Positions 1 to 8,120 of a stretch of 64,000 bases of DNA are shown piece after piece. Position 1 is the stretch's first letter, and each line of letters begins with the position of its first letter. The position numbers were made by a program, and so were the translations under genes. This stretch comes from Microbacterium sp. No. 7 (GTDB lineage Bacteria; Actinomycetota; Actinomycetes; Actinomycetales; Microbacteriaceae): assembly GCF_001314225.1 (NCBI RefSeq), contig NZ_CP012697.1, positions 2,604,001-2,668,000 of the forward strand, in the 5' to 3' direction. Below the pieces are notes generated by a model. The model searched no databases, had not been told where the DNA came from, and worked only from the letters and a program-made list of their open reading frames with translations.

Positions 1-234
1 CCGCACATCGGCTACGTCTCGCTGCTGCGCCGCTACACCGAACCCGACACCGAGGCTCAGGAAGCCGAACAGACCGCACCGCCCCCGATGCGCGACGGCC
101 CGGAGTTACTGGTGTCGTACTCCTCTCCGGGCGCGCCGAAGCGGACCGACCTTCCGGCCTCGAAATCGGATGGGTCGTGGTTCGAGCCCGCGAAGATCGC
201 CGCGGTGAAGCAGGCGCGGGGGCTGGGGCTGTGA
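1..234 (+). CDS. C-terminal part of an unidentified conjugation-element protein (5' end outside window)
   Basis: The frame is open from base 1 and stops with TGA at 232-234, giving 77 residues with no membrane segment. The tail is rich in Pro, Ser and Glu. Its stop overlaps the GTG that I take as the start of the VirB4-like gene, so the two were probably translated as one operon. In actinobacterial conjugative elements the gene before this ATPase is usually a transfer protein, but the visible part carries no motif that I recognise. Confidence 0.55.
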   Translation, partial: PHIGYVSLLRRYTEPDTEAQEAEQTAPPPMRDGPELLVSYSSPGAPKRTDLPASKSDGSWFEPAKIAAVKQARGLGL

Positions 235-1751
235 TCCAGGATCGGGAGCGGCTGCACACCGCTGTTCTGGTGGCGCCGTCGAAGGAACGGCGAAGGCTCC
301 GCAAGCAGCGCCGCCGGGCAGAGGCCCGATTGCATGCCGAGCAGCGCAAGGCCGCGCTCGCTGCCGCGAAGGCGAAGGCTGAGCAGGAGCGGGCCGAGCG
401 GCGCGCAACGATCTACCTCCCGAAGGCCGGTGAGCCAGGTGCCGCGCGGTTGCGAACGCCAGGCCGGTTCCAGCTGACGCGCCATCAAGACACGTCGGCA
501 ACGCTGGCGGGTGCGTATCCGTTCGTCGCCGAGGGTGGGCTCGGTGCCGATGGCGTGTTCGTCGGTCAAGACCTGTACTCGGGTGGGAGTTTCGTCTACG
601 ACCCGTGGGTGCTGTACGCGCGCGGCATCATCACCGCGCCCAACGTGGTGCTGGCCGGGATCGTCGGCTCCGGGAAGTCCTCGCTGGCCAAGTCGCTCTA
701 CACGCGGTCGCTGCCGTTCGGGCGGCGCGTGTACGTGCCCGGCGACCCGAAAGGCGAGCACACCGCCGTCGCCAACGCCGTCGGCGGCAGAGCCATCGTC
801 CTCGGGCACGGCCTCAACACGCGCCTGAACCCGCTCGACGAAGGCCACCGGCCCAGCGGCCTGTCGGATGAGCAGTGGGCCTCGACCGTCGCGGCCCGGC
901 GGCGTGACCTGATCGGCGCGCTCGCGGAGACCGTGCTCGCGCGGGGGTTGTCGCCGTTGGAGCACACCGCGATCGACATCGCCCTGACCCAGACGGTGAG
1001 GGAGAACGACGTTCCGATCCTGCCGATGGTCGTCGATCGCATCCTCGCCCCGAGCACGGATGCCGACGGCAGGCTGGCCGAGGACGGCAGGCTCGTCGGT
1101 CACGCGCTGCGCCGTCTCGTCGCCGGCGACTTGGCCGGGTTGTTCGATGGGCCTTCGACGGTCGCGTTTGATCCGTCGTTGCCGATGATCTCGCTCGACC
1201 TCTCGCGGGTCACCGAGAACTCGACCCTGATTTCGGTGTTGATGACGTGCTCGTCGGCGTGGATGGAGTCCGCGTTGCTCGATCCGAACGGTGGGCAGCG
1301 GTGGGTGATCTACGACGAGGCGTGGCGGCTCATGTCCCACCCGGCGCTGTTGCGGCGGATGGATGCGCACTGGCGACTCGCGCGGCATTACGGGATCGCG
1401 AACATGCTGATCTTCCACAAGCTCACCGATCTCGACAACGTGGGCGACCAGGGCTCCGCCATGCGGTCCCTGGCCAACTCGCTGCTGGCGAATGCAGAGA
1501 CGAGGATCGTGTACCGGCAGGAGTCCGACCAGCTCGGGCCGACCGCGACCGCCCTCGGTCTGACCGGCACCGAGCAGCAGCTCTTGCCGAACCTCGGTGT
1601 CGGCCAAGGCCTGTGGCGGATCAAGGCCAGGAGCTTCGTCTGCCAGCACCAGCTCCACCCCGACGAGCTCGCGCTGTTCGACACCAGCAGCCGCGCAGCG
1701 GGAGAAAGTAACGAGTTCCGGGCTTCTCGTTCGGAAATCTCGGGAACCTGA
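231..1751 (+). CDS. VirB4/TraC-like conjugation ATPase
   Basis: A 506-residue protein from a GTG at 231 that overlaps the preceding stop (GTGA). A start at 177 is also open, but the overlap favours 231. The N-terminus is a charged Arg/Lys/Ala-rich helix (residues about 10-60). A P-loop GIVGSGKSS lies near residues 143-151 and a Walker B WVIYDEAW near 358-365, the layout of ATP-binding transfer proteins in actinobacterial integrative conjugative elements. Such proteins power a type IV-like secretion channel at the membrane. The next transfer genes are 6 kb downstream, after inserted metal-resistance and recombinase genes, so this operon has been split. The family assignment rests on motifs only. 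Confidence 0.75.
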   Translation: MIQDRERLHTAVLVAPSKERRRLRKQRRRAEARLHAEQRKAALAAAKAKAEQERAERRATIYLPKAGEPGAARLRTPGRFQLTRHQDTSATLAGAYPFVAEGGLGADGVFVGQDLYSGGSFVYDPWVLYARGIITAPNVVLAGIVGSGKSSLAKSLYTRSLPFGRRVYVPGDPKGEHTAVANAVGGRAIVLGHGLNTRLNPLDEGHRPSGLSDEQWASTVAARRRDLIGALAETVLARGLSPLEHTAIDIALTQTVRENDVPILPMVVDRILAPSTDADGRLAEDGRLVGHALRRLVAGDLAGLFDGPSTVAFDPSLPMISLDLSRVTENSTLISVLMTCSSAWMESALLDPNGGQRWVIYDEAWRLMSHPALLRRMDAHWRLARHYGIANMLIFHKLTDLDNVGDQGSAMRSLANSLLANAETRIVYRQESDQLGPTATALGLTGTEQQLLPNLGVGQGLWRIKARSFVCQHQLHPDELALFDTSSRAAGESNEFRASRSEISGT

Positions 1752-1767
1752 GTGCTCACGGCTGGTT

Positions 1768-1850
1768 TCAGGCTAGTCGAGGGTTCGGGTTCGCGGAACT
1801 GGTGACTCCTCGCAGGACGCCGGGGTTCACGGCGGCCGCGCGTGCAGCGG
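1768..1850 (-). pseudogene. 3' remnant of a second zinc-ribbon recombinase-like gene
   Basis: Read on the minus strand this stretch resembles the last 25 or so codons of the intact gene at 4194-5984. ARAAAVNP here corresponds to SRYAATLGHP there, and NPNPRL to DPRPRL. At DNA level 1772-1782 equals 4193-4203 exactly, and 1805-1813 equals 4223-4231. No gene continues upstream; the cmtR promoter begins about 30 bases further on. This looks like the end of a lost or recombined copy, and it brackets the metal genes. The similarity is short, so the call is tentative. Confidence 0.45.
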
Positions 1851-1878
1851 TTCCCTGTGAGGTGGCGCCGGAGCCCGC

Positions 1879-1924
1879 TTCAATTCGTTCAGCGTCCGCT
1901 GTATAGTCAGTGCATGCTGACTAT
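1879..1924 (+). promoter_or_regulatory. cmtR promoter and palindromic operator, leaderless
   Basis: A -35-like TTCAAT (1879-1884), a 17-base spacer and TATAGT (1902-1907) lead straight to ATG at 1914, six bases after the -10, so the transcript would start at the start codon. An inverted repeat, ATAGTCAG (1903-1910) and CTGACTAT (1917-1924), covers the -10 box and the start codon. A bound repressor would block both polymerase and the first codon. ArsR/SmtB repressors, CmtR included, are known to bind such sites in their own promoters. Confidence 0.7.
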
Positions 1925-2273
1925 TACTTCCCGTCTCGATGTGATGAACCGGTTGGGTCGGGCGATGGCCGATCCGACGCGGTCGCGGATTCTGATGACG
2001 CTGCTGGAGGGGCCGAGCTATCCGGCGGTGCTGTCGCAGAGTCTGGAGCTGACGCGCTCGAACGTGTCGAACCATCTGACGTGTCTGCGGGATTGCGGGA
2101 TCGTGGTAGCCGAGCCGGAAGGCCGCCAGACGCGGTATGAGATCGCGGACCCGCATCTTGCCGCTGCGCTGAACGCGCTGGTTGATGTGACGTTGGCGGT
2201 CGATGAGAACGCGCCGTGCATCGACCCGGCCTGCTCGGTCGCGGGCTGCTGCGAGCCGGGAGCAGGCGCGTGA
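1914..2273 (+). CDS. cmtR: CmtR-type ArsR/SmtB metal sensor (Cd/Pb)
   Basis: A 119-residue winged-helix repressor. Cys57 and Cys61 (in NHLTCLRDCG) and Cys102 sit at the residue numbers I recall for the Cd(II)/Pb(II) ligands of Mycobacterium tuberculosis CmtR, and the surrounding LTRSNVSNHL recognition helix is also conserved. Extra C-terminal cysteines at 107, 112 and 113 might add metal affinity. The protein should leave DNA when it binds Cd or Pb and so release the downstream efflux ATPase, whose GTG overlaps this stop. The M. tuberculosis genes for CmtR and CtpG are also close together. An upstream in-frame start exists at 1842, but the promoter and operator favour 1914. Confidence 0.9.
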   Translation: MLTITSRLDVMNRLGRAMADPTRSRILMTLLEGPSYPAVLSQSLELTRSNVSNHLTCLRDCGIVVAEPEGRQTRYEIADPHLAAALNALVDVTLAVDENAPCIDPACSVAGCCEPGAGA

Positions 2274-4174
2274 GCGCGGTGACGAGGTCGCAGGTCGACG
2301 AGATCGAGATCGAGGATGACGACGGTCATGATGGGCCGTGGTGGAAGGATCGCGAGATCCTGCTGCCGCTGTTCTCCGGGATCGCGTTCCTCGCGGGGCT
2401 GATCTGCGAGTGGTCCGGGGCGGAGATTCCCGCGCTGGTGCTGTTCTGGATCGGCCTGCTGGCGGGCGCGTCGGCGTTCACACCCGGCGCGATCCGGAAG
2501 CTGGCCAATGGCAAACTCGGGATCAGCCTGTTGATGACGATCAGCGCGATCGGGGCGGTGATCCTCGGCTATGTCGAGGAGGCCGCAGCGCTGGCGTTCC
2601 TCTACTCGATCGCCGAGGCGTTGGAGGACAAGGCGATGGACCGCGCCCGCGGTGGGTTGCGGGCGCTGCTGAAGCTCGTCCCCGACACGGCGACTGTTCG
2701 CCGCGATGGGGCCTCGGTCGAGGTCGCGGCGAAGGACCTCACGGTCGGGCAGGTGCTGCTGGTCCGTCCCGGTGAGCGGATCGCGACCGATGGGGTCGTG
2801 GTCTCAGGGCGCTCCAGCCTGGACACCTCCGCGATCACCGGCGAATCGATCCCAGTCGAGGTCGCCCCAGGAGATGCGGTGTCCGCCGGGGCGATCAACA
2901 CCGCCGGGGCGCTGGAGGTCGAGGCGACTGCGGCCGGGACGGACAACTCGCTGACCACGATCGTGGAGCTGGTCGAGCAGGCGCAGGCCGAGAAGGGCGA
3001 CCGTGCCCGACTGGCCGACCGGATCGCCCGCCCGCTGGTGCCCGGGGTGCTGATCCTCGCCGTCCTGGTCGCGCTGATCGGGTCGCTGTTCGGCGACCCG
3101 GAGCTGTGGATCACCCGCGCGCTGGTGGTGCTGGTGGCCGCGTCGCCGTGCGCGTTGGCGATCTCGGTGCCGATCACCGTGGTCGCGGCGATCGGTTCGG
3201 CCAGCAAGTTCGGGGTGATCATCAAGTCCGGCGCGATCTTCGAGCGCTTCGGCGGCATCCGTCACGTCGCTCTCGACAAGACCGGCACCCTCACCCGCAA
3301 CCAGCCCACTGTCACCGCCGTCCTCACCGCTGAGGACGCCACCGAGAGCGAAGTGCTCGGCTGGGCCGCCGGATTGGAGCAGCACAGCAGTCACCCGCTC
3401 GCCGCCGCGATCACCGCGAAGGCGCCCGAGGCCCCTGCCGCGGCTGAGGTGAGCGAGCAGGCCGGACACGGCATCGCCGGTGTCATCGACGGCGTGAGCG
3501 TGACCGTGGGTAGTCCCCGATGGCTGTCCGCCGGGGTCCTCGCGGATCGGGTCGCCGAGCTGGAGGAACAGGGCATGACCGTGGTGATCGTGCATCGACA
3601 CGAGCAGCCGGTCGGCGCGATCGGGGTGCGCGACGAGCTGCGGCCCGAGGTGCCCGAGGTGATCCGCACCCTGACCGGTGAGGGCATCGGAGTGACGATG
3701 CTCACCGGCGACAACGCCCGCACCGCCGCTGCCCTCGCCTTGCAAGCCGGTATCAGCGACGTGCGCGCCGAGCTCCGGCCGGAGGACAAGGCCGCCGCGA
3801 TCGGCGAACTGTCCCGCACGGCCCCCGCGGCGATGATCGGGGATGGCATCAACGACGCCCCGGCCCTCGCCGCGGCGGACATCGGCATCGCGATGGGCGC
3901 GACGGGCTCGGACGCGGCGATCGAGTCCGCCGACATCGCCTTCACCGGCCACGACCTGCGCCTCATCCCACGCGCGTTCGACCACGCCCGCCGGGGACGA
4001 CGCATCATCAACCAGAACATCATCCTGTCGCTGCTGATCATCATCGTGCTGCTGCCGCTGGCCCTGGTCGGCGTTCTCGGGCTCGCCGCCGTCGTCCTCG
4101 TGCACGAGATCGCCGAGGTCATCGTCATCCTCAACGGGCTCCGGGCCGCACGCACGAGGACGGCCACGAGATAG
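2270..4174 (+). CDS. ctpG: P1B-type heavy-metal-translocating ATPase, CtpG-like
   Basis: A 634-residue membrane pump that should export Cd, Pb or Zn under CmtR control. Visible motifs in order are TGES in the actuator domain (about 188), the transmembrane SPC metal-binding motif in AASPCALAI (about 290), the phosphorylation site DKTGT (about 335), TGDN (about 477) and GDGINDAP (about 523). There is no N-terminal CxxC metal-binding domain; instead the N-terminus is acidic with a His. Its GTG start (2270) overlaps the cmtR stop. SPC rather than CPC is typical of Zn/Cd/Pb pumps. The substrate is inferred from the motif and the neighbouring sensor. Confidence 0.88.
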   Translation: MSAVTRSQVDEIEIEDDDGHDGPWWKDREILLPLFSGIAFLAGLICEWSGAEIPALVLFWIGLLAGASAFTPGAIRKLANGKLGISLLMTISAIGAVILGYVEEAAALAFLYSIAEALEDKAMDRARGGLRALLKLVPDTATVRRDGASVEVAAKDLTVGQVLLVRPGERIATDGVVVSGRSSLDTSAITGESIPVEVAPGDAVSAGAINTAGALEVEATAAGTDNSLTTIVELVEQAQAEKGDRARLADRIARPLVPGVLILAVLVALIGSLFGDPELWITRALVVLVAASPCALAISVPITVVAAIGSASKFGVIIKSGAIFERFGGIRHVALDKTGTLTRNQPTVTAVLTAEDATESEVLGWAAGLEQHSSHPLAAAITAKAPEAPAAAEVSEQAGHGIAGVIDGVSVTVGSPRWLSAGVLADRVAELEEQGMTVVIVHRHEQPVGAIGVRDELRPEVPEVIRTLTGEGIGVTMLTGDNARTAAALALQAGISDVRAELRPEDKAAAIGELSRTAPAAMIGDGINDAPALAAADIGIAMGATGSDAAIESADIAFTGHDLRLIPRAFDHARRGRRIINQNIILSLLIIIVLLPLALVGVLGLAAVVLVHEIAEVIVILNGLRAARTRTATR

Positions 4175-4193
4175 GGCGCCGACAGCGGAACCG

Positions 4194-5984
4194 CTAGTCG
4201 AGGCGGGGACGCGGGTCGGGTAACTCCTCGCGGAACGTGGGGTGGCCAAGGGTCGCGGCGTAGCGGGACGCGCTCTCGATTCCGATGCCGAACAGGTCGC
4301 AGAGGCGTCGGACGTCGCCGCCGGTGGCGTGGATCTCGGCGAGGATGCGGTCGGTGCGCAGCGACTGCGGGTTCAGGCCGGCCTTCTTCCATGGGAAGGT
4401 GTGGCCAGGCGCGTTCATGCGACCTGCGGTGTGCTGCGTGACGAACAGGTGCGGGTTGATGGTGCGCGGCCATCTGGCCGTGCGCTGGTCGAGCCAGGCA
4501 CTCAGGCGGACTCGGACGGGGCCAGCCAACGGGATCACGCGCCCGTCGGGAAGCGTGAGGCGCCCGTCAATAATGTCGGTGAGCTGGATAGCGCGGGTCT
4601 GCGCGTTGGTGAGCGCGTGGAATGCGACGAGGGCGATGCCGAGCGCGGTGGCCGGGTCGGGATGGTTCAACGCGGTCCGGACGGCGGCGGGGTCCAGCGG
4701 GAGCGGGATCGTGGCGCGGGTGTTCACGATCGGCAGTTGCCGCATCGGGTCGGCGAAGACGAGCTTGCGGGCCTTGAGGATGAGGAAGACCGAGCGCAGT
4801 CCGCGGTCGGCCCAGTGCCGCTGGGTGAGGTCGTCGGGTAGGGCGTCGTTGACCATTCGCGTGTTGATCTGTGCCAGGGAGGTGATCCCGGCGCCGGCCC
4901 AGGTGTGCAGGATGGGTGCGATCCCGAGGAGCTGGGTGCGGATGGTCTGATCGTGGCGCGGATAGCGCCGTGGCGGGGTGGTGGAGCCGTGCCGCATGAT
5001 CTGGAACCAGACGTCGAGCTGCTCGCGCATCACGGCCGGTAGGCCGGTGGTCTTGCTGGTGAAGTAGGACTCGATCGGTCGGGGCCGGTCCTCGACGAGC
5101 AGGCCGGCGGCGTCGAGCACGTCGATGGTGGAGACGATGCTGCCGCCCCATCGCGGGAGTTGCAGGGCATCGGAGGCTCGGATCTTCGCGGTTGGGCTGT
5201 CACGGAGGGTCTGCAGCAGTCGCAGGGAGCGGACGACGTCGTTGCGTTGCCGTTTGGACCAGCCGAATCGTTCGGCGTGCTCTCGGACGATGCCGGCGCA
5301 GTACCGGGTCAGCTCGCTGTTCTCGATCAGTGTCCGCTGGAGCACCAGCTCCGGATCAGGGTCGACGTCGATGAGTGTGGGCTGGACCCACTCGGAGACG
5401 ATCAGCGTGGTCGGGGCGGGGCCTGGCCTGTTCCAGCCGCCGGGTGTCTTCCATCCCTTGGGGCGTGCGTCTGGGGTGAGCGCGGCTCGCGGTGTGCGGC
5501 GGCGTTGGAAGGCCATGTTGGCGAAGAACAGTTGCTGGCCGTGCTTGTTCGCCCCGGCGAGGTCGAGGGCTCGGCCAGGCTCTTGCAGCATCCGGGCCTG
5601 CTCGACGCAGAGCCGGCAGGCGCCCTGGTCGGCGATCCGGCTCTCGCGGTGACAGTAGGCGCAGACACCCCGCGGGTAGTGGGTCCGCCACCAGATGCAC
5701 GAGGAGCACAGCCAGCTCCGCTGCCGATACACGCCCCAGGCCAGACAGCCCCGGCAAGCGCCGAGGTGGTCGGGGCCACCGGGATGGCAGCGGTCGCAAA
5801 GGCCCTGGCTGAAGTACGCGCTCGAGCCGCACCTCTCGCACGGCGGCGCAGGGAACGGACCGCCGGGCATGCAGTCGTAGCAGTACTCCACGCGCGGCCA
5901 GGTCCACGCCGCCTTGTTCACCCCGCACGAGAAACACGTTCGCGGGGGCCGGAACCGCGAGTTCGCCCCCGGCGTCGTGCTCAC
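4194..5984 (-). CDS. zinc-ribbon protein with a tyrosine-recombinase-like C-terminus, third gene of a recombination module
   Basis: A 596-residue protein from a GTG that overlaps the stop of the HTH gene. Residues 1 to about 135 contain at least five CxxC pairs (for example CFSCG, CERCG, CDRCH, CSSC, CAYCH), consistent with several zinc ribbons. The C-terminal half ends in a helix resembling the final tyrosine helix of integrases (ESASRYAATLGHP), but I do not see the HxxR or other catalytic residues, so it is probably a non-catalytic partner. It ends 19 bases from the end of ctpG. The set of one catalytic recombinase, one small DNA-binding protein and one large recombinase-like protein recalls Tn554 TnpA, TnpC and TnpB, although the order differs. 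Confidence 0.65.
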   Translation of the reverse strand: MSTTPGANSRFRPPRTCFSCGVNKAAWTWPRVEYCYDCMPGGPFPAPPCERCGSSAYFSQGLCDRCHPGGPDHLGACRGCLAWGVYRQRSWLCSSCIWWRTHYPRGVCAYCHRESRIADQGACRLCVEQARMLQEPGRALDLAGANKHGQQLFFANMAFQRRRTPRAALTPDARPKGWKTPGGWNRPGPAPTTLIVSEWVQPTLIDVDPDPELVLQRTLIENSELTRYCAGIVREHAERFGWSKRQRNDVVRSLRLLQTLRDSPTAKIRASDALQLPRWGGSIVSTIDVLDAAGLLVEDRPRPIESYFTSKTTGLPAVMREQLDVWFQIMRHGSTTPPRRYPRHDQTIRTQLLGIAPILHTWAGAGITSLAQINTRMVNDALPDDLTQRHWADRGLRSVFLILKARKLVFADPMRQLPIVNTRATIPLPLDPAAVRTALNHPDPATALGIALVAFHALTNAQTRAIQLTDIIDGRLTLPDGRVIPLAGPVRVRLSAWLDQRTARWPRTINPHLFVTQHTAGRMNAPGHTFPWKKAGLNPQSLRTDRILAEIHATGGDVRRLCDLFGIGIESASRYAATLGHPTFREELPDPRPRLD

Positions 5985-6304
5985 AGCGGCGGCATCGAAC
6001 GTGGGTTGCCGGGCCTTGGCCGCACGATGGGTGCCACGTCGGACGCGCCGGCGATCTTCTCCCGCGCGGGTTTGCGGGCGGCGACCTTGTCCGGCTCGGG
6101 AACGAGCAGGTCGCTGGGCTGGCAGGCCAGGACATGGCAGATCACGTCGAGGTCATCCAGCCGGACCGTGGTCGGTGTGCCCGTCCACAGAGCCGACATC
6201 TTGCCCAGGCTCAACTCCAGCCCGGCGTCGGCGAGCATCCGCCGCAGTTCGGCGGACTTCCAGATGCCGCGCTCGGCGGCCTTCAATCGCAGGTTCCAGA
6301 GCAT
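5981..6304 (-). CDS. small XRE-like HTH DNA-binding protein, second gene of a recombination module
   Basis: A 107-residue protein. The N-terminal 65 residues have the helix pattern of a Cro/C1 HTH (SAELRRMLADAGLELSLGKM, then a DDLDVICHVLACQPSDLL helix pair). The C-terminus is Pro/Arg-rich and probably disordered. It begins two bases after the recombinase stop, and its TGA overlaps the next GTG, so the three genes form one tight operon. It could set expression of the module or help build the recombination complex; nothing in the sequence separates these. Confidence 0.7.
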   Translation of the reverse strand: MLWNLRLKAAERGIWKSAELRRMLADAGLELSLGKMSALWTGTPTTVRLDDLDVICHVLACQPSDLLVPEPDKVAARKPAREKIAGASDVAPIVRPRPGNPRSMPPL

Positions 6305-6305
6305 C

Positions 6306-7391
6306 TCAGCCCTCTCCTCCCAGACGTCGTTCAGTGCGGGCGTTCGCCTGCTGCCAGGCGTTCTCGATGTGCTCGCTGCGGACGTGGATGTACCCGCTCG
6401 TGGTCGAGAGCCAGTTGTGACCGAGAAGCTCCTGCAACGCCTTCAAGTCCATCCCCGCGCCATAGAGCGACGAGGCGCAGTAGTGCCGCAGGACGTGCGG
6501 GGTCATCCGCCCCTCCCAAGACGGCAACCACAAGGTCGTCTGCTCGGCCAGCGCCCTACGCAACGCGTTCGGTCCGACCCGCAGTGGCCGCTCCCGCTCC
6601 CGATCGATCCGCTCGCTCGGCAGCAGCGGCGCATCCGGGTCCTTCCAATCCTCGCCGAACTGGGGACGCACCTCCGCCAGCCACCAATCAATCAGCGCGT
6701 CCGCGCCATTGATCGCCGGGATCAGACGCGGCTTGTAGCCGCGACCGCGTGAGCCCTTCCCGAACCGAACGTGCAACTTCCCGGTCAGCCCGAGGTCGGG
6801 CCGCCAATCACGGATGTCCAGCATGACCGACTCGCTGATACGCAGCCCAAGCCTGCGCCACAGCGACGCGGCGAAGTAGTCCCGCGCCGCTGGCAAATAC
6901 TTCCGCGCGTCCGCGACCGATGCCCGCCACCGCTCGAAGAACCCGGTCACCTCAACATCGGACGGCGGCACCCGCACCTTGCCCAGCGACACCCCCGAGG
7001 GCCGGTTCCACTCATCGATCGGCTGCTCCACGATCGCGCCCGTCGCAGTGCGAATGTCGCCGAGGTAGCGGGTGACGAGGAACTCGTAGAACTGGGCAAT
7101 CACGCCCGCCTTACCCGCCCTCGTCGTCTGCGCCCGGCCCAAACGGCGCTGCTCCGCGAGGAACCGGTCTCCGTCCGCGTACCCCGCCGTCCAGATCGGC
7201 CCCGACAACGAGCGCGCGAACTCGAACACCGTCGCCCGCGAACTCGTGATGAACCCATCCGAGATACCCGCCGCAGCCATCGCCAACGCGTACTGGTCAA
7301 CCAACTCCTGCTCGAAGTCCTCCAACGCCTGCGGAGACCTCAACGCTGCGCCCGGCGCTCCCGACACAGCCCGCAACGGCGTCAGCGCCAT
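6306..7391 (-). CDS. tyrosine recombinase, first gene of a recombination module
   Basis: A 361-residue phage-integrase-family enzyme with a complete catalytic set: Arg184 (GLRISES), Lys212 as the likely beta-hairpin Lys, His299 and Arg302 (HVLRH), His325 (LLGHNWLSTT) and the nucleophile Tyr334 (SGYIHV). The start is the ATG at 7389-7391. It is divergent from the conjugation gene at 7569, with a 177-base gap. The length of 361 residues equals that of Tn554 TnpA. The unit has no obvious terminal inverted repeats. It should cut and rejoin DNA for this module and its metal-resistance cargo. Confidence 0.85.
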   Translation of the reverse strand: MALTPLRAVSGAPGAALRSPQALEDFEQELVDQYALAMAAAGISDGFITSSRATVFEFARSLSGPIWTAGYADGDRFLAEQRRLGRAQTTRAGKAGVIAQFYEFLVTRYLGDIRTATGAIVEQPIDEWNRPSGVSLGKVRVPPSDVEVTGFFERWRASVADARKYLPAARDYFAASLWRRLGLRISESVMLDIRDWRPDLGLTGKLHVRFGKGSRGRGYKPRLIPAINGADALIDWWLAEVRPQFGEDWKDPDAPLLPSERIDRERERPLRVGPNALRRALAEQTTLWLPSWEGRMTPHVLRHYCASSLYGAGMDLKALQELLGHNWLSTTSGYIHVRSEHIENAWQQANARTERRLGGEG

Positions 7392-7568
7392 GAGCGTGCC
7401 ACTTCGGAAATCCCGATCATGGTTCGAGATTACACTGATTCCTTCAGGAATCCCGAAGCATCGTCACTCGACATGCGGCATCCGACGAACCCAACAACGG
7501 GGCAGCGGAGCGCACCTATCCGACGTGAGACACGACAACGAACCCGTAGCAGTAGAGATAGGTCACCG

Positions 7569-8120
7569 ATGAACGTCACTGGCCCGCGCCGATCCACCAC
7601 GACCGACGACGAGAACATGGCTCCCGTCGAGCTGCCGCACGTCCTCGTCACCGTTGCCGATGACGGCACCCTCGCCGCCACGGTGGATGGAACCCACTTC
7701 GAGAAGTCGGGTGCGAGCGCGTGGACGCGGGCGACGTTCGGGCCGCTCATGGATGCCATTACCAAGGACCGCACGATCGCGGTCCGTGTCGAAGTTCGCG
7801 AGAGCGACGGAAGTGTGTTCACCGACATCCTCCGCACCCGCAAGCCTCGACGCGCAGTGGCACCGTCCGAGAACTCGGTACCGGAGACTCGTCGGAGTCG
7901 TCACGCCCGACGGGTGCCGCGCTTGTCTGAGGTCACGGCTCACGGGTTCGTGCCTGGTGAGGATGTCGCCGTCGCGACGATCGTCTCCCATACCGACGCC
8001 ACCGGAACCGGGGAGGCACGTGCGCTCATCGACCTCGACGACCTGCCCGCCGGAACATCGCACGAGGTGATCCTGTTCGGGCGTATCTCGGGCACGCTCG
8101 CGGTGCGGCGGCTGATATGA
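7569..8120 (+). CDS. hypothetical protein of the conjugative element
   Basis: A 183-residue soluble protein from ATG 7569. There is no signal peptide or membrane segment. An N-terminal alpha/beta part (PHVLVTVADDGTL, then RVEVRESDGSVFTDI) is followed by an Arg-rich linker (about 95-120) and a C-terminal beta-rich part (VAVATIVSHTDATG). Its stop overlaps the ATG of the TraG-like gene (ATGA), so they are co-translated. A partner of the coupling protein is plausible, but I do not recognise the family. Confidence 0.65.
   Translation: MNVTGPRRSTTTDDENMAPVELPHVLVTVADDGTLAATVDGTHFEKSGASAWTRATFGPLMDAITKDRTIAVRVEVRESDGSVFTDILRTRKPRRAVAPSENSVPETRRSRHARRVPRLSEVTAHGFVPGEDVAVATIVSHTDATGTGEARALIDLDDLPAGTSHEVILFGRISGTLAVRRLI

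Noticed and set aside
7437..7452. Small hairpin GATTCC-TTCA-GGAATC as a recombinase attachment end
   Set aside because: Only six base pairs and no partner elsewhere near the module; chance is likely.
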